NCBI GenBank assembly: GCA_014382015.1
Contig: JACNKN010000048.1
Span: forward strand, 1-64,000
DNA from: Fidelibacterota bacterium
Lineage (GTDB): Bacteria > Fidelibacterota > Marinisomatia > Marinisomatales > TCS55
DNA: 64,000 bases
Direction: 5' to 3'
The stretch's first letter is position 1; the number at the start of each line of letters is the position of its first letter. Made by a program: the position numbers and the translations under genes. This document shows positions 26,667 to 34,485 of the stretch, in pieces. Under the pieces are notes generated by a model. It saw only the letters and a program-made list of their open reading frames with translations, was not told where the DNA came from and made no database searches.

Positions 26667-27602
26667 ATGATGGGATATGTAAAACCATCCATTCTTCGTT
26701 TGCTCCTGGCCGTTTTTCTATCGGCCGGCATATTTGCACAGGATCAAACACTCTATATTCTCCACACAAATAATACCAATGGTGCATTAGAAAATTGCTA
26801 TTGTCCGGATCATCCTTTCGGAGCTGTGGAAAAAAGAACCATTTTTATAGAGGATTTTATTCGCAAACACCCCAATACAATTCTGGTGGATGCGGGTGAT
26901 TTTTTTACCATGACCCATCAATCATTTAAAGATAGCCTTATGGCGGAGGCATACGCCCTTTTACCATATGATGCGATCCTTCCAGGTGACCAGGAACTCA
27001 CCATGGATAGTGATAAAATCGAGCATCTTTTGGGTTTAATGAAAACAAAAATTGTTGCCACAAATATAACCATTAATGGTGTGAATAATTTTGTTAAGTC
27101 ACATATCGTTAACAAAGGTGGATTCAATATAGCTATCCTGGGAATTATGGATCCTTATGCTGTAAAATATTATTCAGAAGATATAAAAGAAAAAATTCAA
27201 TTGAGTGACCCTGTTGAAGCAGTCAAAGCAGAGATGGAAATTTTGAAAGATAAAGCAGAGATATTTATTCTACTCACTCACCAGGGTGCAGATTTGGATC
27301 ATGCCTTTGCAGAAAAGGTGAAGGGCCTCCATATGATTGTAGGGTCCCATAGCCAATCTGCCATGGATAACCCAAAAGAAGTGAATGGTACCCTTATAGT
27401 ACAAGCTGGCAAAGAAGGATATTATGTAGGCACTGCGGAATTAATCATAAATAAAGAGGGGCTTGTCACTAAATCCGGACGAATTGACACCATGACTTTT
27501 GATATGCCCGACGATAGTCGCGTTATGGAAATGATTTATGAATATGAAACCAAAACGGGTAGAATAAACCGGCAAAAATTAAAAATGAAAGAAGAAAAAT
27601 AA
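26667..27602 (+). CDS. Exported calcineurin-like phosphoesterase / 5'-nucleotidase N-domain protein
   Basis: About 311 residues with a signal peptide ('LLLAVFLSAGIFAQ'). Metallophosphoesterase motifs are 'LYILHTNNTNGALENCYC', 'ILVDAGDFF', 'ATNITING', 'ILLTHQGADLD' and 'MIVGSHSQS'. It resembles the catalytic domain of UshA-type nucleotidases but lacks the C-terminal substrate domain. The first motif has Asn-Thr-Asn where Asp-x-His is usual (DxH to NTN), so metal binding may be altered. A TTG at 26661 could also start it; I chose the ATG at 26667. The next gene overlaps its stop (TAATG). Confidence 0.8.
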   Translation: MMGYVKPSILRLLLAVFLSAGIFAQDQTLYILHTNNTNGALENCYCPDHPFGAVEKRTIFIEDFIRKHPNTILVDAGDFFTMTHQSFKDSLMAEAYALLPYDAILPGDQELTMDSDKIEHLLGLMKTKIVATNITINGVNNFVKSHIVNKGGFNIAILGIMDPYAVKYYSEDIKEKIQLSDPVEAVKAEMEILKDKAEIFILLTHQGADLDHAFAEKVKGLHMIVGSHSQSAMDNPKEVNGTLIVQAGKEGYYVGTAELIINKEGLVTKSGRIDTMTFDMPDDSRVMEMIYEYETKTGRINRQKLKMKEEK

Positions 27603-27931
27603 TGAATCAACCCATTGAAATTTTAACATCTAATCCTGTATATATGGCTGTGGCAGTTGTCCTGGCCATTATTATTTTACTGGGAGTCATTAAAAAACTC
27701 ATAAAACTGGTGATGGTGGTAAGTGCTGTGTTGGTTTTATGGGTAGCTTATATGGTTTGGACTGGTCAGGATGTGAATGTTGATACAATTAAAAAGGGTC
27801 TGCAGTCGGGAATGGAAACTGTAAAAGACCAAGTTTCTAACGCTGGGGATAAAGTAAAGGAATCAGTTGTTAAAAAAGTGGAAGAAAAAACCGAAGAAAA
27901 TTTGAAAAAATTATTACCGAAAAAAAATTAG
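27602..27931 (+). CDS. Small membrane protein with charged C-terminal helix
   Basis: A 109-residue protein with two close hydrophobic helices ('VYMAVAVVLAIIILLGV', 'LVMVVSAVLVLWVAYMVW') and a long, highly charged helical tail ending 'VVKKVEEKTEENLKKLLPKKN'. I do not recognise the family. It is translationally coupled to the phosphoesterase before it. Its last 15-20 codons appear again, altered, at 28748-28803 beyond the repeat array. Confidence 0.65.
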   Translation: MNQPIEILTSNPVYMAVAVVLAIIILLGVIKKLIKLVMVVSAVLVLWVAYMVWTGQDVNVDTIKKGLQSGMETVKDQVSNAGDKVKESVVKKVEEKTEENLKKLLPKKN

Positions 27932-28106
27932 AAGGATTTTAAGTGAGTCCTTCCTGCCCGCTCCCGACTTTCGCACATATTTGATATAAAAATTATGTAC
28001 AGATATATAAAAAGATAGAGGGGAGAAAATGGATATTTGGGTATCCCAACAACCAAAATGATTCAAACGCCAATCCAATATTGAACACCTAACGGCGTTC
28101 GGAATG

Positions 28107-28632
28107 GTGGAGAATATTTTTTATAAATATAGAACCCCCATGGGGTTCGAGGCGTTTAGGTTTGACTCCGTGAGGTCAAAGGCGTTTAGGTTTGACTCCA
28201 GAGGTTCGAGGCGTTTTGGCTTGACTCCGTGAGGTCAAAGGCGTTTTTGTTTGACTCCAGAGGTTCGAGGCGTTTTGGCTTGACTCCGTGAGGTCAAAGG
28301 CGTTTTTGTTTGACTCCAGAGGTTCGAGGCGTTTTGGCTTGACTCCGTGAGGTCAAAGGCGTTTTTGTTTGACTCCGTGGGATTCGAGGGTTTTTGTTTT
28401 GACTCCGTGAGGTTCGAGGCGTTTTGGCTTGACTCCGTGAGGTCAAAGGCGTTTAGGTTTGACTCCAGAGGCTCGAGGCGTTTAGGTTTGACTCCAGAGG
28501 TTCGAGGCGTTTTTGTTTGACTCCGTGGGATTCGAGGGTTTTTGTTTTGACTCCGGAGGAGTCGCATATTTATAACATTGTAATGTAAAAAATCCCACAA
28601 CTCCAGCGGAGTTGAATATTTTGGGGTGATCA
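28107..28632. repeat. Palindrome-derived tandem repeat array (~14 units of 29-30 bases)
   Basis: From about 28144 to 28560 a 29/30-base unit is repeated about 14 times. Two versions alternate: GGTTCGAGGCGTTTTGGCTT and GGTCAAAGGCGTTTTTGTTT as heads, each followed by GACTCCGTGA or GACTCCAGA. The result is a near-exact 59-base dimer repeated three times (28202-28378). The array is bounded by perfect short palindromes: GAACCCCCATGGGGTTC next to TATAAATATA on the left, and GACTCC-GGA-GGAGTC next to CATATTTATA on the right. A third, ACTCCAGCGGAGT, lies at about 28600. This resembles REP-type palindromes seen in Bacteroidetes-group genomes. The minus-strand open frame across it is a product of the repeat. 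The rest of 27932-28807 holds the gene-tail duplicate and nothing else seen. Confidence 0.88.
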
Positions 28633-28731
28633 ATATATTGATTGTATAAAATATCCAAACAAAAAATTGTAATTATAATTTTTCATGGTTTTTACTGGGT
28701 GTACTAATGGATAAAACAGGTAATAGTGGAA

Positions 28732-28803
28732 AAATCAGAGACAAAAAGGATAGAAGAAAAAACCGAAGAAAATTTAGATAAGTTATTACCAAAAAAAAAT
28801 TAG
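28732..28803 (+). pseudogene. Duplicate 3' tail of the small membrane protein gene
   Basis: The frame reading 'VIVEKSETKRIEEKTEENLDKLLPKKN' and a stop aligns with the end of the gene at 27602-27931 ('VVKKVEEKTEENLKKLLPKKN'). The last 55 bases are almost identical at the DNA level. No start or membrane region is present. The repeat array therefore lies between two copies of one gene end, either by tandem duplication followed by decay or by insertion with duplication. Confidence 0.75.
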
Positions 28804-28809
28804 AAAGTT

Positions 28810-31800
28810 TTACTTCGCCATGAGTTTATCGTTGGCGACCCTTAGGCGTCCGGTGAGAAGTTTAATGATTCCTTCCATAATATCACTCTGGCTTCCCATC
28901 ACTTCATAAAATCCTTCCTGCTCAATTTTAAACAGGACAGAATCTTCCGTAACGGTGGCATCTGCCGAACGGGGTTCGTCATCCAAAAGAGCCATTTCTC
29001 CGAGACAGGTTCCTTTGCCTAACATGGCTAATTCTTGTTCACCCTTGTGGATTTTAACTTTGCCATTAACGACAATGAATAAAGAATCTCCATAGTCACC
29101 TTCCGCAAAGATAGGCTCATTGGCATCATACTGAACTTCTTCCGTGATTTGGGCCACACGAGATAAGTTTTCCGCTGGGATGCTTTTAAACAAATCAACG
29201 GATTTCAAGATAATTGTTTTTTCTAAAGTGGAATACATACTGAGTTCAACAACGTCTAATTTAAACTGTTCAGATGGAATGAAATCAAGATTCGTACCAT
29301 TTTTTTGGATTCTTCTTGTAAGGAGTTCCTGGTTCGCTTTGGACGCGGGAACCTTTTCCCAATCTAATCTTTGCATCACATCCATTTTCCCAGACTTCAG
29401 TAAATAATCTAAAGCAATAACCGATTCCCATTTATTTGGGGAATATACTGACTCGGTTAATTCTTGATCCAGGCTGGTGGGCAAATCCTTGAAATTGCTG
29501 TGACCTACCTCACTTCGTTCCGCCAAAGGAATGGGTTCAATCAGTGGGTTAATAATCTCTCTTTCTTCTTTTGAAAAAATATTTTCAAAAAATTCAAGCA
29601 GAAATGGCAGTTTGTCAGGATCGCCGGATTTAACTGTATGGATATAAGTTTCAATTGGTGTGTCTGGAACGTCTAAAACGCCCAACTTCAGTAATGTAGG
29701 GAGTGTATTTTGAATTTCATTATTTAGATGATCCTGGAGAAAAAACTTATTTTCATCATCTGGTATCAAATGAATTGCTTCATTTAGCACATAGACTTTC
29801 TGGGCCATGGCGCTGATTTCTTTACCAATATCTGCTTTTTTATCTTCATCGATTGGATGGATACGGGCAATGGCTAATAGAGAATCAACCCCTTCGTTAT
29901 ACACATCCTGATCTTCCCGATTTAGTTGGGATAACAACATATTAATTGATTCATCGTTTGGATATTCACGAAGGGTTCGGATCATTCCCAATCGAAGTTT
30001 CCTGCTTAAATTTGGATCTGAAAATAATTTTTGAAATTCTTCCAGGATTAAATCATCAGAAAATTTTTTGAGAGATTGACGTGCCTGGAGAGAGGTTTTT
30101 GGAATATTCAGATTCGAAATAATAGCAGGAATCAGATCCGGGTCTTGTCGTTTTTCAGCAATAGATAGGGCCACATTGCTAATGAGATATCCTTCATTTT
30201 TTAGGAATAAAATCAGTTTATCCAACGGCAAGATGCTATCATTATGTACCAACCGATTCAATGCGATGGCTTGTGTCGATTCATCATCACTTTCCAGCAT
30301 TTCAGCTAAAACTGTTTCGGCTTGATCTTTCTTGCCTTCGTCCATGTGTAAAATGGCCGCCGCTGTCACCGCCCGTGTTTCTGGTTGTTCATGAGTGAGT
30401 AACGGTTCTAATTCCGGTAAAATATGGGTCAATTTTCTGCGGCCGGCTACCATAATTGCTTCTGCAGAAACAGCATCTTCTTTTTTCATAGCTGCAATAA
30501 TATCCTCGTTGGATAGAATCGTTTCCTCATCCCAGGCCATGGATAATATGCGTTTTCGAACATCAATACTTCCCTCGGCAAATAACCGATTAATGGATTT
30601 TTCCCAGGATGAAAGAGGGAGCCCTTCAATGATCTCAAGAGCGAAGAGTTGCTGAATCTCATCTTTTGAGGATAATGTTTTTTCTATGGTTTTAACCATG
30701 GCTGCATCCTGAACATCCACGTTCAATTCCTCAAAATCAATTTGCCGTTTGGCAATCGCTGACTGTAATTGAGTCACGTATCCGGTTTTAACCCGGATGG
30801 CCGTAAAAATCCAAACCACAATAGATGCAAGTGAGATGATACTTAAAAATTGCAGCGCAATAATTTTAACCAGTAAAAAAGTCACCAATCCGCCCACCCC
30901 TTCCGCAATAGATTTTACTGTGCCGGTAATTTGAGGTTTTATCGTTTTACGGATATTTGATGGTACGGGCAGCCAAAGTAATTCCATAGATGAACTATTG
31001 ATTGTGAACTTAAATGTTTGGTCCGAAAATTTTGCAATACTGACGCTCATTAAAACGGGTGCAATCAAAACGGCGGCGGATCCGGCAATGAGGAAGAAGG
31101 GGAGTGCCAGCAATCCAATGAGAATACCAAATCTTGATAGAATTGGACCTGTAATGAAAAACTGCATTATAATTGAAGCGGCACCTGCGATGGAATAAAA
31201 TGTACCAAAAAATGAAACTAAAGAAGCTTCGGTAGTGAATGCATCACTAGCGACCATTTTAAATTGGTAATCGACTAATGTTGTCACAATAGCCGAGAGT
31301 GCAATGATAGAACCTATACCGATTAGAAATGGATCTGGTTTGTGTTTTTTCTTTTCTTTTTTTGAGGCAGTTGGTTTTCCTTTTTTGACCGGACCTTTTT
31401 TGAGATATTGTAATGACATGAGCCCAAAGATTAATGCAATAATCAAAAATACAGCTGCCAGCCAAAGTAGTTCATCCGTACCAAATGCATTTACAAATGG
31501 TTTAAGATTCATACCAATAATCATAACTGCAAACGAACCACCACCGGCAATGATGCCAAAAAGACGTTTGGCCTGCTGAGGCTCGAATGACTCACCGGCA
31601 TACATCCAGAACTGGATCAACATGATGCTCACAGCCACCTCAACCCAAATATAAACAATGGGAATCACCACCCCTGATATGAAAGGTTGGATAATAAAAA
31701 ATGATCCTGCAAATAGGATACAAGTCATCATAAACATGATCCGGGGTGCAAATTTTTTAGACAGTTTTGTAAAAACAGTCAAAATGGGTGCAATAATGAT

Positions 31801-31980
31801 TGCAACAGCTAAAAACATGAGAGGAAGCATTTCTTTATCGAATCGGCTGAGGAAGTATGAATCTCTGGCCGTTTTCGCTACCATCCCCATAGCAATCAAA
31901 AAGAATGAGAAAAAGAAAAAGGAAAAAACCATTTTTCCTTCCCCTGGTTTTATGTTAATTAGTTTTTTAATAAACTTCAA
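28810..31980 (-). CDS. ADP/ATP carrier-like transporter fused to HEAT repeats and a cNMP-binding domain
   Basis: A 1056-residue protein with three parts. Residues 1-430 form about 12 transmembrane helices like Tlc-type nucleotide transporters or MFS ('RDSYFLSRFDKEMLPLMFLAVAI', 'FWMYAGESFEPQQAKRLFGIIAGGG', 'SSMELLWLPVPSNIRKTIKPQITGTVKSIAEGVGGL'). Residues 440-920 are helical HEAT-like repeats. Residues 930-1045 are a cyclic-nucleotide-binding fold ('NEPIFAEGDYGDSLFIVVNGKVKIHKG', 'LGKGTCLGEMALLDDEPRSADATV', with the conserved G-E-x-A-L and R of the pocket). It is likely a membrane protein whose activity responds to a nucleotide. Similar fusions are known in diverse bacteria but their substrates are not settled. 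Confidence 0.82.
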   Translation of the reverse strand: MKFIKKLINIKPGEGKMVFSFFFFSFFLIAMGMVAKTARDSYFLSRFDKEMLPLMFLAVAIIIAPILTVFTKLSKKFAPRIMFMMTCILFAGSFFIIQPFISGVVIPIVYIWVEVAVSIMLIQFWMYAGESFEPQQAKRLFGIIAGGGSFAVMIIGMNLKPFVNAFGTDELLWLAAVFLIIALIFGLMSLQYLKKGPVKKGKPTASKKEKKKHKPDPFLIGIGSIIALSAIVTTLVDYQFKMVASDAFTTEASLVSFFGTFYSIAGAASIIMQFFITGPILSRFGILIGLLALPFFLIAGSAAVLIAPVLMSVSIAKFSDQTFKFTINSSSMELLWLPVPSNIRKTIKPQITGTVKSIAEGVGGLVTFLLVKIIALQFLSIISLASIVVWIFTAIRVKTGYVTQLQSAIAKRQIDFEELNVDVQDAAMVKTIEKTLSSKDEIQQLFALEIIEGLPLSSWEKSINRLFAEGSIDVRKRILSMAWDEETILSNEDIIAAMKKEDAVSAEAIMVAGRRKLTHILPELEPLLTHEQPETRAVTAAAILHMDEGKKDQAETVLAEMLESDDESTQAIALNRLVHNDSILPLDKLILFLKNEGYLISNVALSIAEKRQDPDLIPAIISNLNIPKTSLQARQSLKKFSDDLILEEFQKLFSDPNLSRKLRLGMIRTLREYPNDESINMLLSQLNREDQDVYNEGVDSLLAIARIHPIDEDKKADIGKEISAMAQKVYVLNEAIHLIPDDENKFFLQDHLNNEIQNTLPTLLKLGVLDVPDTPIETYIHTVKSGDPDKLPFLLEFFENIFSKEEREIINPLIEPIPLAERSEVGHSNFKDLPTSLDQELTESVYSPNKWESVIALDYLLKSGKMDVMQRLDWEKVPASKANQELLTRRIQKNGTNLDFIPSEQFKLDVVELSMYSTLEKTIILKSVDLFKSIPAENLSRVAQITEEVQYDANEPIFAEGDYGDSLFIVVNGKVKIHKGEQELAMLGKGTCLGEMALLDDEPRSADATVTEDSVLFKIEQEGFYEVMGSQSDIMEGIIKLLTGRLRVANDKLMAK

Positions 31981-31987
31981 CGAAATC

Positions 31988-32440
31988 CTAATTAAGAAGG
32001 GTTAGCATAGCACTTATAGAGTAATCAAATCCACTTTCATTGAATAATTCCATAATAGATCCAAAGAAGAAAATGACAATAAGAAGGCATAATACAATAA
32101 ACGAAATGGTGATAATTAACAAAATACCGTTAATGAGAAAATAGGATCGAAATTGATCCATAGCAGTAGTAAAACTTATAGAATCCTTATTTTGTAGAGC
32201 GAATTGCAAATGGCTGGCCGCATGGGTCAATTTGGTCCCCATAAAAATAGTTATGATTCCCATGATGACTGTGGGGATTGAAAAAATAAGAATCGTGAGA
32301 CAATACATGGCTCCGGTGATAATATTCATGATGCCTACAAATTTGGTCCACTTAACCAGTTTTTCCAGGGTGATTAATCCAAAAGAATCCAAATTGTAAC
32401 GAAGGTTGTTTTCAGAAGATATTTGATTGATGTCAGTCAT
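31988..32440 (-). CDS. DUF5362-like membrane protein
   Basis: About 150 residues if started at the ATG at 32440, 1 base after the PhoH-like stop. The sequence has a polar N terminus ('MTDINQISSENNLRYN'), then 'VGIMNIITGAMYCLTILIFSIPTVIMGIITIFMG', an amphipathic middle ('ASHLQFALQNKDSISFTTAMDQFRSYF') and 'GILLIITISFIVLCLLIVIFFFG'. The arrangement resembles DUF5362-type proteins. An upstream ATG at 32509 is open but would overlap the PhoH-like gene by 68 bases. The function is unknown. Confidence 0.7.
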   Translation of the reverse strand: MTDINQISSENNLRYNLDSFGLITLEKLVKWTKFVGIMNIITGAMYCLTILIFSIPTVIMGIITIFMGTKLTHAASHLQFALQNKDSISFTTAMDQFRSYFLINGILLIITISFIVLCLLIVIFFFGSIMELFNESGFDYSISAMLTLLN

Positions 32441-32441
32441 T

Positions 32442-33776
32442 TTATAATAGGTCGCTGGCCAGGTCTGCCAAATAAGACCGTTCTCCTTTTTCCAAGGTGA
32501 TATGTGCAAAGATTTTTTGATGTGTCATGCGATTGATTAAATAACTTAACCCATTAGAAAGTTTATCCAGATAGGGGTGATCGATTTGATGGATGTCACC
32601 GGTTATAACGATTTTGGTTCCTTCTCCAGCCCGGGTAATAATTGTCTTCACTTCGTGGGGTGTCAGGTTTTGGGCTTCATCTACAATGAAAAAAGCTTTT
32701 TGCAGGCTCCGACCACGGATATATGCCAGGGGAGTGATGACTAATTTATTCTGTTCCAGCATATTATCTATTTTTTGAGCTTTAGCATCTTTTTCTTTAT
32801 ACTGGTTTTTTATAACGCCAAGGTTATCCCATAGGGGCTGCATATAGGGGTCAATCTTAGATTGAATATCGCCTGGAAGAAATCCAATATCTTTATTACT
32901 TAAAGGGACAATGGGCCGTGCCAAATAGATTTGCCTGTATTGTTTCCGGCATTCTAATGCACCCGCTAGGGCTAATAATGTTTTTCCTGTCCCAGCTTTC
33001 CCCGACAATGTAACCAGTTGTATTTTTGGATTAATAAGTGCAGCTAAAGCAAATGCCTGTTCAGAATTCCGAGGTGTAATTCCGTAAGCAGGCGTTTTAT
33101 CAATTTTATGAAATTGATTTTCCACGCTATTATAGGTTGCTAGTGCGGATTTATGTTCATTGCGTAAGATAAAATTTTCGTTTGGAAGAGGAGACTTAAT
33201 TTCGGGTAACATATCTCCATCAATATGGTATGGTTGGGTAAAAAGTGAATCAATGGTTTCGGTTGGCAGATTCTCGATTAGACGCCTCCCCGTATAAATT
33301 TTGTCCACACTTTCAATTTTATCCGTGGTGTAGTCTTGAGCCAAGACACCCATTGCTTTAGCTTTCATCCGAAGGTTAGTATCTTTTGTGATGAGGACAA
33401 CAGTTTTGGATTCTTCCTGTTTTTGTAACCGAATGGCTGTGTTTAAAATTCGAATATCAGGAATATCATCACGAAAAACCTCAATCAAATTCTCGTCCCA
33501 GGTTTGGTTCACAATAACCCTGATTTTCCCTTGACCCTCACCCAAAGAAACGCCGGACTTAAATAGTTTGTCTCCGGTAATTTCATCCAGATCTCTTAAA
33601 AAATCCCTGGCGTGAAAATTGATTTGTTCGTTTCCACGTTTAAATTTATCCAATTCCTCAAGTACTGTGATTGGAATCGCCACATCATTTTCTTCAAAGT
33701 GGTGGATGCAGCTGGAGTCATGGAGAATGACATTTGTATCTAATACAAGTAATTTGGCTTTTTTCTTCTTAGTCAT
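32442..33776 (-). CDS. PIN-domain/PhoH-like ATPase (YlaK/PhoH2 type)
   Basis: A 444-residue fusion. The N-terminal PIN domain (about 5-140) opens '[39 protein letters not shown]' and has the later acidic residues 'DIRILNTAI...[12 protein letters not shown]'. The C-terminal PhoH ATPase contains Walker A '[14 protein letters not shown]' and Walker B '[34 protein letters not shown]'. Such proteins act as RNA helicase/ribonucleases. An ATG at 33827 is in frame, but the one at 33776 has AAGG 6 bases before it and starts the usual '[16 protein letters not shown]', so I use it. Confidence 0.9.
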   Translation of the reverse strand: MTKKKKAKLLVLDTNVILHDSSCIHHFEENDVAIPITVLEELDKFKRGNEQINFHARDFLRDLDEITGDKLFKSGVSLGEGQGKIRVIVNQTWDENLIEVFRDDIPDIRILNTAIRLQKQEESKTVVLITKDTNLRMKAKAMGVLAQDYTTDKIESVDKIYTGRRLIENLPTETIDSLFTQPYHIDGDMLPEIKSPLPNENFILRNEHKSALATYNSVENQFHKIDKTPAYGITPRNSEQAFALAALINPKIQLVTLSGKAGTGKTLLALAGALECRKQYRQIYLARPIVPLSNKDIGFLPGDIQSKIDPYMQPLWDNLGVIKNQYKEKDAKAQKIDNMLEQNKLVITPLAYIRGRSLQKAFFIVDEAQNLTPHEVKTIITRAGEGTKIVITGDIHQIDHPYLDKLSNGLSYLINRMTHQKIFAHITLEKGERSYLADLASDLL

Positions 33777-33969
33777 GGTTGCCTTGAAAACGAGGATTTT
33801 CGATATTACTATAAAACATTGATACAATGAAGTTATCTGAGTTTGAATTGATTCACAAGGATTGAACCTTACGCCACCAAAAAACAGGGTAGTGAATGAA
33901 AATTTAAAAAGGTTTTACTTTAACCTAAAAAATGTTTACACTTTAGGTACATTGTCCCCGAGGAAAAGG

Positions 33970-34485
33970 ATGAAAACTCATAATATATTTAAATTTATAC
34001 ATGTGGATGCCTGTCGCCTGTTCATAAAACAGTTGACAGTAATCAGTCTTGCCCTTTGCTTTTTCGCGTGTGGCGATCAAGTGATTAATACTGAGAAATC
34101 CACTTCAGATTCCAATAATGAATTTAAGTTAACATTAACCATTTCAGATGAAATTGTCCGGTTGGATGACAGCATTAAATTAACGGCGATTATTGAGCGA
34201 AAGGTCCATAAAGATTCCATTGCTGGTTATGTATCTATGAAAATGATTTTGGATGCTGTGGGTGGCACGATTGATGGGCATAGTTTTAGCTCCGCTTCTA
34301 ATATTACTGTTGCCATGGATGATGCTGTTGAATCTAAATTTCAAGCGTTGGCATTTTTTCTCCCAAAATACAGTTACAATTCATCCAAAAATGAATATTA
34401 TAGCTTTATGGAAAAAGGTCATGTTTCCGCATCTTTTGACGGAATATCTGTTTCAATTCCTATCAATATGGTGGAACCAAGATGA
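33970..34485 (+). CDS. Lipoprotein linked to the secretin
   Basis: 171 residues from the ATG at 33970, which has AGGAAAAGG just before it. The lipobox is 'LCFFACGDQV', followed by a beta-rich domain resembling an Ig-like fold ('NEFKLTLTISDEIVRLDDSIKLTAIIERK'). I do not recognise the family. Its stop overlaps the secretin's ATG by 4 bases, which suggests a pilotin or a structural partner of the secretin. Reading from an in-frame ATG at 33862 would put the lipobox too far from the start. The 193-base divergent gap 33777-33969 probably contains the promoters. Confidence 0.7.
   Translation: MKTHNIFKFIHVDACRLFIKQLTVISLALCFFACGDQVINTEKSTSDSNNEFKLTLTISDEIVRLDDSIKLTAIIERKVHKDSIAGYVSMKMILDAVGGTIDGHSFSSASNITVAMDDAVESKFQALAFFLPKYSYNSSKNEYYSFMEKGHVSASFDGISVSIPINMVEPR

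Noticed and set aside
28144-28560. CRISPR array
   Set aside because: Units are contiguous 29-30-base repeats with no unique spacers between them, and no cas gene is near.
28235-28633. 132-residue minus-strand protein rich in 'TESSQNAS' repeats
   Set aside because: It is the translation of the tandem DNA repeat; no ribosome site and the frame shifts with each unit variation.
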